Assembly: GCA_902517815.1 (NCBI GenBank)
Contig: CABYED010000008.1
Coordinates: 1-60,519 of the forward strand
Direction: 5' to 3'
DNA from: an uncultured SAR116 cluster alpha proteobacterium
Lineage (GTDB): Bacteria > Pseudomonadota > Alphaproteobacteria > Puniceispirillales > Marisalimonadaceae
DNA: 60,519 nucleotides
The position numbers and the translations under genes were made by a program. The notes under the pieces are model-generated. The model worked only from the letters and a program-made list of their open reading frames with translations, was not told the DNA's origin and did no database searches. This document shows positions 25,480 through 34,316 of this stretch, one piece after another (the stretch's first letter is position 1; each line of letters opens with the position of its first letter).

Positions 25480-26309
25480 TTTTTAAATTGATTTGATTTT
25501 TTAGCTATTTTACAAAAGTCAATAACAGACAAATTTTCGGGTCTTAATTTTGGAGAAATATTAAGATCTTCTAAAATTTTTTCACCATTAATTTCTTTTA
25601 GACTAGTTTTAAGCATTTTTCTTTTCTGACTAAAAGCAAGATGAGTTATTTTTTCAAGGGATTCAAATGATACGTCATAAAGTGGTTTTGAAAGTGGTTT
25701 CAATTGTATTACTGACGATTTAACTTTAGGTCTAGGTATAAAAGCTTCACTTGGAATATCAAATAATTTTGAACTTTCAGTTAACCAATTTGTTAAAATT
25801 GATAACCTGCCATAATTTCTTGAACCAGGTTTTGCAACTATTCTATTAGCAACCTCTTTTTGAAACATCAAAGTTAGTAAATCAAAATGATGAATATATT
25901 TCAACCATGTAATCAACATCTTAGTTCCTACATTATAAGGAAGGTTTGCTATTACTTGTCTTGGTGCTTTACCTAAATTCCAGATAGGATAATGTAAAGC
26001 ATCATCAATAATTATATTTAGTCTATCTTTATAGATAGTTTTTAGTTCACTTAACATTTTCTCAGATTGAACATCTTTATCTATTGTAAAAACAATAGCA
26101 GATTTATTTTTTAAAATAGATCTTGTTAAACTTCCTGGTCCAGAGCCAATTTCTATAATAGTCGATGCTAATGGTTGTGCTTGTTTAACAATCTTATCAG
26201 TTAGATTTAGATCAAATAAAAAATTTTGACCTAAACCTTTATAAATTTTAACTTTATTTTTCTTTAAAGTTTCTTGTATGGTTGGTAAATTTTTAATTTC
26301 ATTATGCAT
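25476..26309 (-). CDS. rsmA: 16S rRNA dimethyladenosine transferase RsmA (KsgA)
   Basis: RsmA dimethylates two adjacent adenosines near the 3' end of 16S rRNA during 30S maturation. The 277 residues contain GLGQNFLFDLNLTDKIV, the SAM motif IEIGSGPGSLT, and the catalytic NLPYNV. The C-terminal domain has the typical FIPRPKVKSSVI and FSQKRKMLKTSL. The start overlaps the pdxA end by eight bases, so the two are translationally linked. Confidence 0.97.
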   Translation of the reverse strand: MHNEIKNLPTIQETLKKNKVKIYKGLGQNFLFDLNLTDKIVKQAQPLASTIIEIGSGPGSLTRSILKNKSAIVFTIDKDVQSEKMLSELKTIYKDRLNIIIDDALHYPIWNLGKAPRQVIANLPYNVGTKMLITWLKYIHHFDLLTLMFQKEVANRIVAKPGSRNYGRLSILTNWLTESSKLFDIPSEAFIPRPKVKSSVIQLKPLSKPLYDVSFESLEKITHLAFSQKRKMLKTSLKEINGEKILEDLNISPKLRPENLSVIDFCKIAKKSNQFKN

Positions 26310-27315
26310 TGTTTTTATGAGTGCTCATTTCATAAGCAAGGTTAATTGCAGAAATCAAACTTCCTGGGTTAGCTAGATTTTTACCAGCTATGTCAAATGC
26401 AGTACCGTGATCGGGAGATGTTCTTATAAAATCCAAGCCTAATGTTACGTTAACTCCATTATCAAAATCTAGCGTTTTGATTGGTATAAGTGCTTGATCA
26501 TGATACATACAAACAGCTAGATCATAATGATTTCTTTTGTGAGGTGCAAAAGCAATATCTGCTGATACTGGCCCAGTAATATAAATATTTGTAAGTTTTT
26601 TTAATTCATCTATAGCTGGTTTAATTATATTGATTTCTTCATCACCTAAATCACCATTTTCTCCTGCATGGGGGTTCAAACCTGTAACAATAATAGACGG
26701 TTTTTTTATATCAAAGAAAGTTTTCAGATCTTCAACTGCAATTTTTATTTTAGTATTAATAAGATCTTTTGTAATTAATTGGGTTACATTTTTTAAAGGA
26801 ACATGAATTGTCAAAGGTAAAGTTTTAAGTCCATTAGTTACCAACATCATAACTGGGTTCTTTTTTTTTGTGGATAGTGAACCTAGAAAATCTGTATGAC
26901 CCTCGAAATTAAATCCAGATTTATACATTATATATTTATTGATAGGGTTAGTTACAATTGCAGAAGCAATGCTTTTGTTGTGTACTTCTATAGTTTTTAT
27001 TATTGAAAATTTTGTGAAAGTAAAATTCTTAACGTTAGGCTTTCCATATTCGACTATATTATTTAATTTTATAGGAATCACATTGAAATAATTATCTTTA
27101 TAATCAGAAAATTTGATTTCATCTTTAATCACATTAATTTTTATATTGCTTCTAACTAATTTTTTATATTCCTCAACTAAGGTTGGATCTGTTATAACAA
27201 CTAAATTAATATTTTTTTTAATTTTTTGAGTTTCTATAGCTTTTATAGTTATTTCTGTTGCGATACTAGCTGGATCTCCAGCGGTTATTAATATTACAAT
27301 TTTAGTAGCACTCAT
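26302..27315 (-). CDS. pdxA: 4-hydroxythreonine-4-phosphate dehydrogenase PdxA
   Basis: PdxA oxidises 4-phosphohydroxythreonine in the DXP-dependent pathway to vitamin B6. The 337 residues include the metal and substrate sites GHTDFLG, TGLNPHAGENG, and MYHDQALIPIK, and the closing TSPDHGTAFDIAGK. The N-terminal motif normally written GDPAGIGPEI reads GDPASIATEI. The overall match is firm. It sits between surA and rsmA as in most proteobacteria. Confidence 0.95.
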   Translation of the reverse strand: MSATKIVILITAGDPASIATEITIKAIETQKIKKNINLVVITDPTLVEEYKKLVRSNIKINVIKDEIKFSDYKDNYFNVIPIKLNNIVEYGKPNVKNFTFTKFSIIKTIEVHNKSIASAIVTNPINKYIMYKSGFNFEGHTDFLGSLSTKKKNPVMMLVTNGLKTLPLTIHVPLKNVTQLITKDLINTKIKIAVEDLKTFFDIKKPSIIVTGLNPHAGENGDLGDEEINIIKPAIDELKKLTNIYITGPVSADIAFAPHKRNHYDLAVCMYHDQALIPIKTLDFDNGVNVTLGLDFIRTSPDHGTAFDIAGKNLANPGSLISAINLAYEMSTHKNNA

Positions 27316-28610
27316 TTTATTTTTTCAACAAGTAAAATATTTGCCTCATTATTAAGACGTTTTAGTAGTTTTTCACTATACATTAAAAAGTATTTGTTCA
27401 GTTTTGCTTCTTTAAATTTTTTGTAATTAATTTTGTTTAATTTGGCTTCTTTTTTATCACATTTAACATAGATATATCCATTATTTCCAAGAAATATTGG
27501 TTTAGATGCTTCAAAAAAATTTGTCCTTTCGACAATACTTTCTATTATAGGACTTAAATCTGCAATTCTTGACTTAATGACTTTAAAATCTAAATTTTTA
27601 CTATTTTTCTTTTCATAAATTTTTAATACGTCACAAGTATTTTTGTTCGATAAAAGATTGTTTAAATCGTTTTTTATTTTTTTGTATACTATGTTTTTCT
27701 TTTGAAAATTAATTGGAAATTTTATTTGAACAATTAACATTATGTCTTCTTTTTTACTAATTTTCCCTTTCTGACGCTTAGCTAAAACTTTTATAATTTT
27801 AATTTTATCTTTTTCAGAAAAGGTAAAAGTTTCACCTTCATTAATTAACCTACCTCTATTTTTAATAAATCGAGGAAGATCTTGATAGCTATTCCATCCA
27901 ATTTTACCATTAAATTTAGCAGAGCTACTTACTGAGATTTGTTTAGCAATTTCCAGAAAGTTGGCACCATCTTTAAGAGCAATATTAATCTTATCTAAAA
28001 GTCTATTATTGTTATTCTTATAAATTACAATCTCAGCTAAGTCATATAAATCTTCATTTTTTTTATACTCATTTGAATCAATTATTTGTTCAATATTCTT
28101 TTCTATCTTAGAAAACTGCTCTTTATATTTGTTTCGTAAAACAATTCCCCATATTAATTGGGCTTTGTATTTTTCTAATAATGTTGATTTTGAAATAGAA
28201 TATTTATTTATGAATTGATTTAATTTTTGTTTGGAATTTCCAAATTCAGCCAAAAGTATTTGATTTGCTTGATTTAAAATAATTGAAGATAAATTTTTGT
28301 TTATTTTTTCTCCAGCTGATAAAATTATTTTCTCATTTATTAAGGTTTGAAGAGATTGATTGTAGTAATTTTCTATGTTTTTTATTTTAGAGTTTTTATC
28401 TACAGAGATAGAAATTAACTTTGCTCTGTTAAAAATATCAACCTTTGTAATTGGTATTTTATTGACAATAGTAACAATATAATTTTCTTCACTAAAAGCA
28501 TGCTTTAATGTGTAGACTGAAAAGAAAATAATAAGAAATAAAAATTTTAAATTAAAAAAATTAATAGCTTTATTCAATTTATTACCTATTTTTAACATAT
28601 TTAATTTCAT
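27312..28610 (-). CDS. surA: SurA-like periplasmic chaperone/peptidyl-prolyl isomerase
   Basis: SurA escorts outer-membrane proteins across the periplasm. The product has about 430 residues: a signal segment (KFLFLIIFFSVYTLKHAFS), an N-terminal SurA domain with NKIPITKVDIFNRAKLI, and a parvulin-like part recognisable in ISVSSSAKFNGKIGW and NEGETFTF. It is very lysine- and asparagine-rich and only distantly like E. coli SurA; position before pdxA supports the name. The start is uncertain: ATG at 28610 (used here), ATG at 28598, or TTG at 28577, which has AGGT at good distance. The gene overlaps or abuts lptG. Confidence 0.85.
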   Translation of the reverse strand: MKLNMLKIGNKLNKAINFFNLKFLFLIIFFSVYTLKHAFSEENYIVTIVNKIPITKVDIFNRAKLISISVDKNSKIKNIENYYNQSLQTLINEKIILSAGEKINKNLSSIILNQANQILLAEFGNSKQKLNQFINKYSISKSTLLEKYKAQLIWGIVLRNKYKEQFSKIEKNIEQIIDSNEYKKNEDLYDLAEIVIYKNNNNRLLDKINIALKDGANFLEIAKQISVSSSAKFNGKIGWNSYQDLPRFIKNRGRLINEGETFTFSEKDKIKIIKVLAKRQKGKISKKEDIMLIVQIKFPINFQKKNIVYKKIKNDLNNLLSNKNTCDVLKIYEKKNSKNLDFKVIKSRIADLSPIIESIVERTNFFEASKPIFLGNNGYIYVKCDKKEAKLNKINYKKFKEAKLNKYFLMYSEKLLKRLNNEANILLVEKIK

Positions 28611-29727
28611 CGATATCACTTATCAAATAACATCCTGAAAATAATCCAATTAATGTTGGCCCAAATCCTGCTAGTACCGGAGGAATTTTTTCTGAGAAAC
28701 CCAATGCAAAAATAAAATCTCCAATAAAGTATAGACTAAAACCAACAACTAGTGAAAGTGAAACAATACCAACTTCAACCTTTCTTTCACTACTCCTTAA
28801 CATTAAGGATGCTGAAAGTAAAATCATTGAAATAATTAAGAATGGTTGGCATATCAATTTAAAAAAATAAACTAAATGTTTTGAAATATTAAGACCATAA
28901 GATTTCATTTTTATAAGGTAATATGGAAAATCTAGTAAAAATATTTTGTCAGGTTTTTTTGTGGCTACTTTTAACTGAGTAGAATCAAAATTAATTGAAT
29001 AAGTAAATTTTTTTAAATTAGTCATTTTATATTTTTTATTAAGCGATTGAACATTGAAGAGTAATAATTTTTGGGAAGTAAATTTACCTTTTTCTGCTTT
29101 GATTTTTTTTTTAAAAATTTTGTTCTCATCATATTCAAAAATATTTAAATCAAATAATGTATTAGTTTTTTCATCTATTTTATTTGCATTAATTATTAAA
29201 TTTCTGTTTCCAGATATATGCTTTATCCAAAATCCTTTTGTATCAAAAGAAAATTCTTGGATATTTGCTTTCCCAAAAAATAAAGTTTGTAAATTTTCAT
29301 ACTTATTGTTCATCAATGTTGAGAATGGATTTAAAATTATTATAGAAAAAAGCCCAACAAAAAAGAAACAAACTAATATTGGTGAAAGAATTTTCCATAA
29401 TGAAATACCAGAGGCTTTAGAAATTACATAATAATTTTTTTTTCTCCATTGGTTAAAACATCCAATTGATCCGATTAATACGGCAAATGGTAAAATTTTT
29501 TGACTATTTCCTATGATTTTTAAGGAAGCCATCCCAGCTAAGTCAACAAAATTTGCTTTCAAGAGATGATTTACCCCCACTTTATTAGAGGATCTTCTAA
29601 ATAATTCAATTAAATCAATAAAAAAAATTAAAATTATTAAAAAAAATAAAGCAAATATAAAAAATTTGAATAAATCCTTAGTGAAATATTTATAGAGTAT
29701 TATTGGTTGATTAGTAAGTCTTAACAA
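28582..29727 (-). CDS. lptG: LPS export permease LptG
   Basis: LptG is an inner-membrane permease of the LptB2FG extractor that moves lipopolysaccharide to the periplasmic bridge. It has 381 residues with three helices at the N-terminal end, a periplasmic beta-jellyroll region (about 150-255), and three helices at the end, including LMLRSSERKVEVGIV. It begins with a TTG after the lptF stop and has AGGTCAG upstream. The gene usually following it in alphaproteobacteria, lptD, is absent. Confidence 0.93.
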   Translation of the reverse strand: MLRLTNQPIILYKYFTKDLFKFFIFALFFLIILIFFIDLIELFRRSSNKVGVNHLLKANFVDLAGMASLKIIGNSQKILPFAVLIGSIGCFNQWRKKNYYVISKASGISLWKILSPILVCFFFVGLFSIIILNPFSTLMNNKYENLQTLFFGKANIQEFSFDTKGFWIKHISGNRNLIINANKIDEKTNTLFDLNIFEYDENKIFKKKIKAEKGKFTSQKLLLFNVQSLNKKYKMTNLKKFTYSINFDSTQLKVATKKPDKIFLLDFPYYLIKMKSYGLNISKHLVYFFKLICQPFLIISMILLSASLMLRSSERKVEVGIVSLSLVVGFSLYFIGDFIFALGFSEKIPPVLAGFGPTLIGLFSGCYLISDIDEIKYVKNR

Positions 29728-29729
29728 TA

Positions 29730-30836
29730 TTAGCTGACCTTTTTAGTAAATGATAAAATTCTGTGGTATTTATTGTTATTATTTAGTAAAAAAAAACATA
29801 TTATTAATATTAAAAAAGGGAAAAAATACATTAAAGGTAAAAATAGGATATTGGAATGAACAGCGTTTTTAATAATTAAAACTAAACTTTGAATAAGAAC
29901 AAGCAGTCCAATTACTATAGTTTTTCTATATATTGAAAAAAATCTTGAAAAATTATCTTTAAGTATCACAACCATTACAATCATACTGAAAATTAAAGGC
30001 ATAAAAGCAATTGTATTTCTACTGTGTGCTTCAGCTAATAATTTCCCTTTATTTTCTTTTGCATTTTTGGACATTTTTAATAACTCAAAAAAATTATATT
30101 CATTATATTCTATAACTCTTGAGGATATTTCTTTATTATTTTCCTGTATTATTTCTATATCATAACTTTTAAAACTTAATATAGTTGATCTACCTTTTAA
30201 ATCAGTAGAAATTCTAGTGCCATCTTGCATATTTAAAATTATATTGTTTTCAAAATTAAGATTTCCTTTTTTTGAAAAAAACTCTACAACAAACTTAGGA
30301 TCACTTCTATCTTGAATGAAAATCTCCTCTAATTCATTGTTTTCATTTAAACTATGAATAAAAATTGTCTGATGTTTGTTTAAATCAATAAATATATTAT
30401 CTCTAATAATTAAACTTTTTGAATTATTCCTTATTTCATTTTGCAAAATTTTGAAATTTTTATAAGTTTTTGGCATAATGAAGTGAGAAATTAAAAATAA
30501 AATTATAGAAGCCAATATTGCTATAAAAAGGGCAGGGTTGCTTAATCTCAAAGGATTTATTCCAACTGATTTCATTACTAAAATTTCTTTATCATTTTGA
30601 AGTTTTAAATATGAAATCATGCATCCTGCAAAAGTGCCAAATGGTATAGCAATTAAAAGCCAACTTGGAAGACTATATGCAGATAAAATAAAAAATTCTA
30701 AAAGACCAGCTCCTTTGTTAATTATTAATTTTATGGTTTTGAATGATTGACTTAACCATATAATCCCTACAAAAACAAAGGTAGAGATTATGACGTTACT
30801 TAACGTTTGTCGAAAAATATACCAAGTTAAAATCAT
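29730..30836 (-). CDS. lptF: LPS export permease LptF
   Basis: LptF is the partner of LptG. It has about 368 residues and the same plan: N-terminal helices with the conserved WLSQSFKTIKLIINKGAGLLEFF and a PSWLLIAIPFGTF helix, a periplasmic domain, and C-terminal helices. Starting at ATG 30836 leaves GAGAAAAG upstream; an in-frame TTG at 30851 is the alternative. LptF and LptG pairs are adjacent in most proteobacteria. It diverges from pepA. Confidence 0.94.
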   Translation of the reverse strand: MILTWYIFRQTLSNVIISTFVFVGIIWLSQSFKTIKLIINKGAGLLEFFILSAYSLPSWLLIAIPFGTFAGCMISYLKLQNDKEILVMKSVGINPLRLSNPALFIAILASIILFLISHFIMPKTYKNFKILQNEIRNNSKSLIIRDNIFIDLNKHQTIFIHSLNENNELEEIFIQDRSDPKFVVEFFSKKGNLNFENNIILNMQDGTRISTDLKGRSTILSFKSYDIEIIQENNKEISSRVIEYNEYNFFELLKMSKNAKENKGKLLAEAHSRNTIAFMPLIFSMIVMVVILKDNFSRFFSIYRKTIVIGLLVLIQSLVLIIKNAVHSNILFLPLMYFFPFLILIICFFLLNNNNKYHRILSFTKKVS

Positions 30837-30936
30837 AAAAGCTTTTCTCAAAAATTTATATTGAATTTTTTTTAAATATTAATAGTACTATAACTTAATT
30901 TAATGCAATAGTCCTATTTGAACTAAAGGAAAAGAT

Positions 30937-32400
30937 ATGTTGAATGACAAGCGGTTTATAAAATTTAAATGTGAAAAACAAAGTGATAATATTAAATTCA
31001 AAGACAATGAGATAAATATCTTATTTTATTCTGAAAAAAACATTCTATTGTCTGATAATTTTAATTCTCAAAGAGATTTATTAAATTTATTTAAAAAAAT
31101 TATCATAAATGAATCATCAAATACAATTTTAGTAAGATCAGAAAAAGGCAACTTTCTTTTAGTTAAAAGAAAAACTTCAGATAAGGATTTAACATACAAA
31201 TATTTAGAAGAGTTAGGTGGCATAATTTATAAAAAAATAAAACCCTTAGGGTCTTCTCAAGCAAAAATATATGAAAATAATATTTTTATCAACGAACGAC
31301 TAGCTCTTGGAATTTTATTAAGCTCATATAAATTCGAAAATTATAAAAAAAACAAAATAAAACAAATTACAAACTTAAAAAATGTTGTGTTTGTCTGTAA
31401 CGAGCCAAATAAAAATTTAAATAAAATCTCTGAAATACAAAACCTTGCTAAAGGTGTGTTTACAGCAAGAGATTTAGTGTGGCAACCACCCAATATTTTA
31501 TATCCATCTTCATTCGCTGACGAATGTAAAAAATTAAAAAAAATAGGCGTTAAGGTAACAATTTATAACGAGAAACAACTTCAAAAAATTGGTATGGATG
31601 CTTTGCTTGCAGTTGGTCGAGGATCAAGAAAAGATAGCCAAGTAGTCGTTATGGAATGGTTAGGAGGCAAAAAAAATAATAAACCAATGGCATTTATAGG
31701 AAAGGGAGTCTGTTTTGACTCTGGAGGCCTTTCTTTGAAGCCAGCAAAGTCAATGGAAGATATGAAATGGGATATGGGAGGCGCAGCAACTGTTACTGGC
31801 ATTATAGAAGCGGCAGCACTCTCAAAGTTAAAATATAATTTAATAGGTGTTATAGGTCTGGTTGAAAATATGCCAGATGGTGATGCACAAAGACCTGGAG
31901 ATGTTATTAAATCTTATTCTGGTCAAACTATAGAAGTTTTAAATACAGACGCTGAAGGGAGGCTTGTATTAGCTGATATACTTTCTTGGACTGAAAAAAA
32001 ATATAAACCTAAATTTATGATTAATTTTGCAACTTTAACTGGGGCTATGATTGTAGCATTAGGAAATATTAGGGCAGGTTTGTTCTCAAATGATAAAGAA
32101 ATATCTGAAGCTATTTTTAGTTCAGGAGAAATTACAGGTGAAAAAGTTTGGGCAATGCCATTAGATGATGATTATGATAAATTGATTAAAACTGAAATTG
32201 CAGATATGAAAAATATTGGAGGTCCTGGTGCAGGATCGATAACAGCTGGATGTTTCTTAAAAAGACATATACAAAAAACTCCATGGGCTCATTTAGATAT
32301 AGCAGGAGTTACTTGGCAAAATAAATCTACACCTTCTATTCCATCTGGTGGTGTGGGATGGGGTGTTAGGATGTTATACCATTTAATAAAGCAATATTAA
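30937..32400 (+). CDS. pepA: Leucyl aminopeptidase PepA
   Basis: PepA is a two-zinc M17 aminopeptidase that trims N-terminal residues from peptides. The 487 residues have a variable N-terminal domain and a catalytic domain with FIGKGVCFDSGGLSLKP, the metal site MKWDMGGAATV and the family signature NTDAEGRLVLAD. AAGGA stands before the ATG. E. coli PepA also binds DNA in Xer recombination; that role cannot be judged here. Confidence 0.96.
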   Translation: MLNDKRFIKFKCEKQSDNIKFKDNEINILFYSEKNILLSDNFNSQRDLLNLFKKIIINESSNTILVRSEKGNFLLVKRKTSDKDLTYKYLEELGGIIYKKIKPLGSSQAKIYENNIFINERLALGILLSSYKFENYKKNKIKQITNLKNVVFVCNEPNKNLNKISEIQNLAKGVFTARDLVWQPPNILYPSSFADECKKLKKIGVKVTIYNEKQLQKIGMDALLAVGRGSRKDSQVVVMEWLGGKKNNKPMAFIGKGVCFDSGGLSLKPAKSMEDMKWDMGGAATVTGIIEAAALSKLKYNLIGVIGLVENMPDGDAQRPGDVIKSYSGQTIEVLNTDAEGRLVLADILSWTEKKYKPKFMINFATLTGAMIVALGNIRAGLFSNDKEISEAIFSSGEITGEKVWAMPLDDDYDKLIKTEIADMKNIGGPGAGSITAGCFLKRHIQKTPWAHLDIAGVTWQNKSTPSIPSGGVGWGVRMLYHLIKQY

Positions 32401-32482
32401 TCATTAAATAAATATAAATATTTAAATATATCTTGATTATTTATATGAACCAATTTAATAAACCTTTATTTGGAGTACAATA

Positions 32483-32905
32483 ATGTCTGTAGAAAGAACA
32501 CTATCAATAATTAAACCGGATGCTACAAAAAGAAATTTAACTGGTAAGATTAATGCCAAATTTGAAAATGCTGGCCTTAGAATAATTGCACAAAAAAGAC
32601 TTCAATTAACTAAATCTATGGCGGAAAAATTTTATGAAATTCATAAAGATCGTCCTTTTTTCAATGATTTAGTGAATTTTATGATTTCAGGTCCTGTTGT
32701 TGTTCAAGTATTGGAAAGCGATAACGCTGTAAAATTAAATAGGGATGTTATGGGAGCAACTAATCCAGACGATGCTGAAGAGGGTACTATAAGAAAAGAG
32801 TTTGCTGAAAGTATTGAGGCAAACTCAGTTCATGGATCAGATAGTCTTGAAAATGCTAAAAAAGAGATATCTTTCTTTTTTGCAAATATAGAGCTAGTTA
32901 AATAA
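32483..32905 (+). CDS. ndk: Nucleoside diphosphate kinase
   Basis: Ndk balances nucleoside triphosphate pools through a phosphohistidine. The 140 residues start with [12 protein letters not shown] and carry the active site NSVHGSDS with His117. Length and motifs are standard. TTTGGAG lies ahead of the ATG. holC, often found between pepA and ndk in alphaproteobacteria, is not here. Confidence 0.98.
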   Translation: MSVERTLSIIKPDATKRNLTGKINAKFENAGLRIIAQKRLQLTKSMAEKFYEIHKDRPFFNDLVNFMISGPVVVQVLESDNAVKLNRDVMGATNPDDAEEGTIRKEFAESIEANSVHGSDSLENAKKEISFFFANIELVK

Positions 32906-32912
32906 ATCAATA

Positions 32913-33041
32913 CTAAACTAGAAAAATGGCCATTAATGCAACAATAGCTATAACCACAATTGTGCTATATGTTGTAAATTTTAAAAAATTTTCATAAAAT
33001 TGCTTATGTTCTTGAGTTTCTTTGTCAGTTTTGTTTGCCAT
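32913..33041 (-). CDS. aa3-type cytochrome c oxidase subunit IV (42 residues)
   Basis: A 42-residue protein: a charged N-terminus rich in Lys, Glu and His (MANKTDKETQEHKQFYENFL), then FLKFTTYSTIVVIAIVALMA as one transmembrane helix to the C-terminus. This is the plan of the bacterial aa3 oxidase subunit IV family of alphaproteobacteria, which packs against the catalytic subunits without cofactors. AGGAT lies upstream. It converges on ndk with seven bases between the stops; the main oxidase genes are not in the window. The 80 bases from here to purM show only A+T-rich spacer. Confidence 0.82.
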   Translation of the reverse strand: MANKTDKETQEHKQFYENFLKFTTYSTIVVIAIVALMAIFLV

Positions 33042-33121
33042 TTTTTTATCCTATTTTTTTATTTTGAGAGATAATTTAAATTTGAAGTCATACATCCATA
33101 TATACCTTAAAAAACTAATTT

Positions 33122-34189
33122 TCAAAAATCCCAACCATCAAAAACAACATTTTTTTCATAGTTATTTTCAACCATAGAACCAATTAGAAAAGCATTATAA
33201 CCAATTTTATTAATATCATTTATTATTTCTTGAGCATCACTTTTATCTACAAAAATTAAAAAGCCAATTCCACAGTTAAAGGTTTTAGTTAACTCAAAAA
33301 GAGATATGTTTGCTTTATCTTTTAACCATTTAAAAAGAGGAGGAATTTTGAAGTTTTTCATGTCAAACTTTAGAGTTAAGTTATCATTGAAGGCTCTTGG
33401 AGGATTGTCAATCAAACCACCACCAGTTATGTGACTTATAGATTTAACTTTATGGTTTTTGTTTGCCGCCAAAAATGCGTTTGTATATAGTATTGTAGGT
33501 TTCATTAAAAGTTCAGCAAGTGTTAAGTTTTTTTCAAATTTAGGATTTTTAAATATATCTATAGAGTCGACTTCTATTATTTTTCGTACAAGAGAAAAAC
33601 CATTGGAATGCACTCCACTGCTTGATAAACCTATTACAAGATCTCCTTTTTTAACAGAATTTTTTTTTAATACTTTGTCTCTTTCTACAGCTCCTACACA
33701 AAACCCAGCAACATCAAAGTCATTTTTTTTGTAATGTCCTGGCATTTCTGCAGTTTCTCCTCCTATAAGTGCACATCCTGATTGTTTGCAACCTTCTGCA
33801 ATTCCTTTTATTACCTCAATAGCCACAGATTTGTTTAATTTTCCAGTTGCGTAATAATCCATGAAAAATAAGGGCCTTGCTCCTTGTGCCAAAACATCAT
33901 TGGCACACATAGCAACTAAATCTATTCCCACATTAAAATATGATTTAGTTTTAATTGCTAATTGTAACTTAGTACCAACACCGTCAGTACTTGAAACAAG
34001 AATGGGATCCTTAAATGGATATTTTTTTAAATCGAATAATCCTCCAAATCCACCCAACTCACCAATAGCACCCTCATTTGAAGTGGCTTTTGTAATTTGA
34101 GCGATATCTCTAATAAGCATGTTACCTTCATCAATATCAACACCTGAATCTTTATATGTGATTTCTGTTTTATTTGTGTTTTTTACCAT
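33122..34189 (-). CDS. purM: Phosphoribosylformylglycinamidine cyclo-ligase PurM
   Basis: PurM closes the imidazole ring to give AIR in purine synthesis. The 355 residues open with TYKDSGVDIDEGN and include the glycine-rich GALIGGETAEMPGHY, DGVGTKLQLA and GLSSSGVHSNGFSL motifs. No clear Shine-Dalgarno precedes the ATG. purN, its usual partner in alphaproteobacteria, is missing from the downstream side. Confidence 0.96.
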   Translation of the reverse strand: MVKNTNKTEITYKDSGVDIDEGNMLIRDIAQITKATSNEGAIGELGGFGGLFDLKKYPFKDPILVSSTDGVGTKLQLAIKTKSYFNVGIDLVAMCANDVLAQGARPLFFMDYYATGKLNKSVAIEVIKGIAEGCKQSGCALIGGETAEMPGHYKKNDFDVAGFCVGAVERDKVLKKNSVKKGDLVIGLSSSGVHSNGFSLVRKIIEVDSIDIFKNPKFEKNLTLAELLMKPTILYTNAFLAANKNHKVKSISHITGGGLIDNPPRAFNDNLTLKFDMKNFKIPPLFKWLKDKANISLFELTKTFNCGIGFLIFVDKSDAQEIINDINKIGYNAFLIGSMVENNYEKNVVFDGWDF

Positions 34190-34316
34190 ATTTTTTTGAT
34201 TTCTGATTATGAAGTATTTTGTAAGTTAGATTTATCTATAATATTTACAGCAAACAATATATATTGATATATCGATGTTATAAGCACATATCAAATAAAA
34301 AAGTAAGGAAAATATA

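Noticed and set aside
32401-32482. A+T palindromes between pepA and ndk as a terminator or replication-related repeat
   Set aside because: They contain only A and T, have no G-C closing pairs and no T-run; such repeats are expected by chance here.
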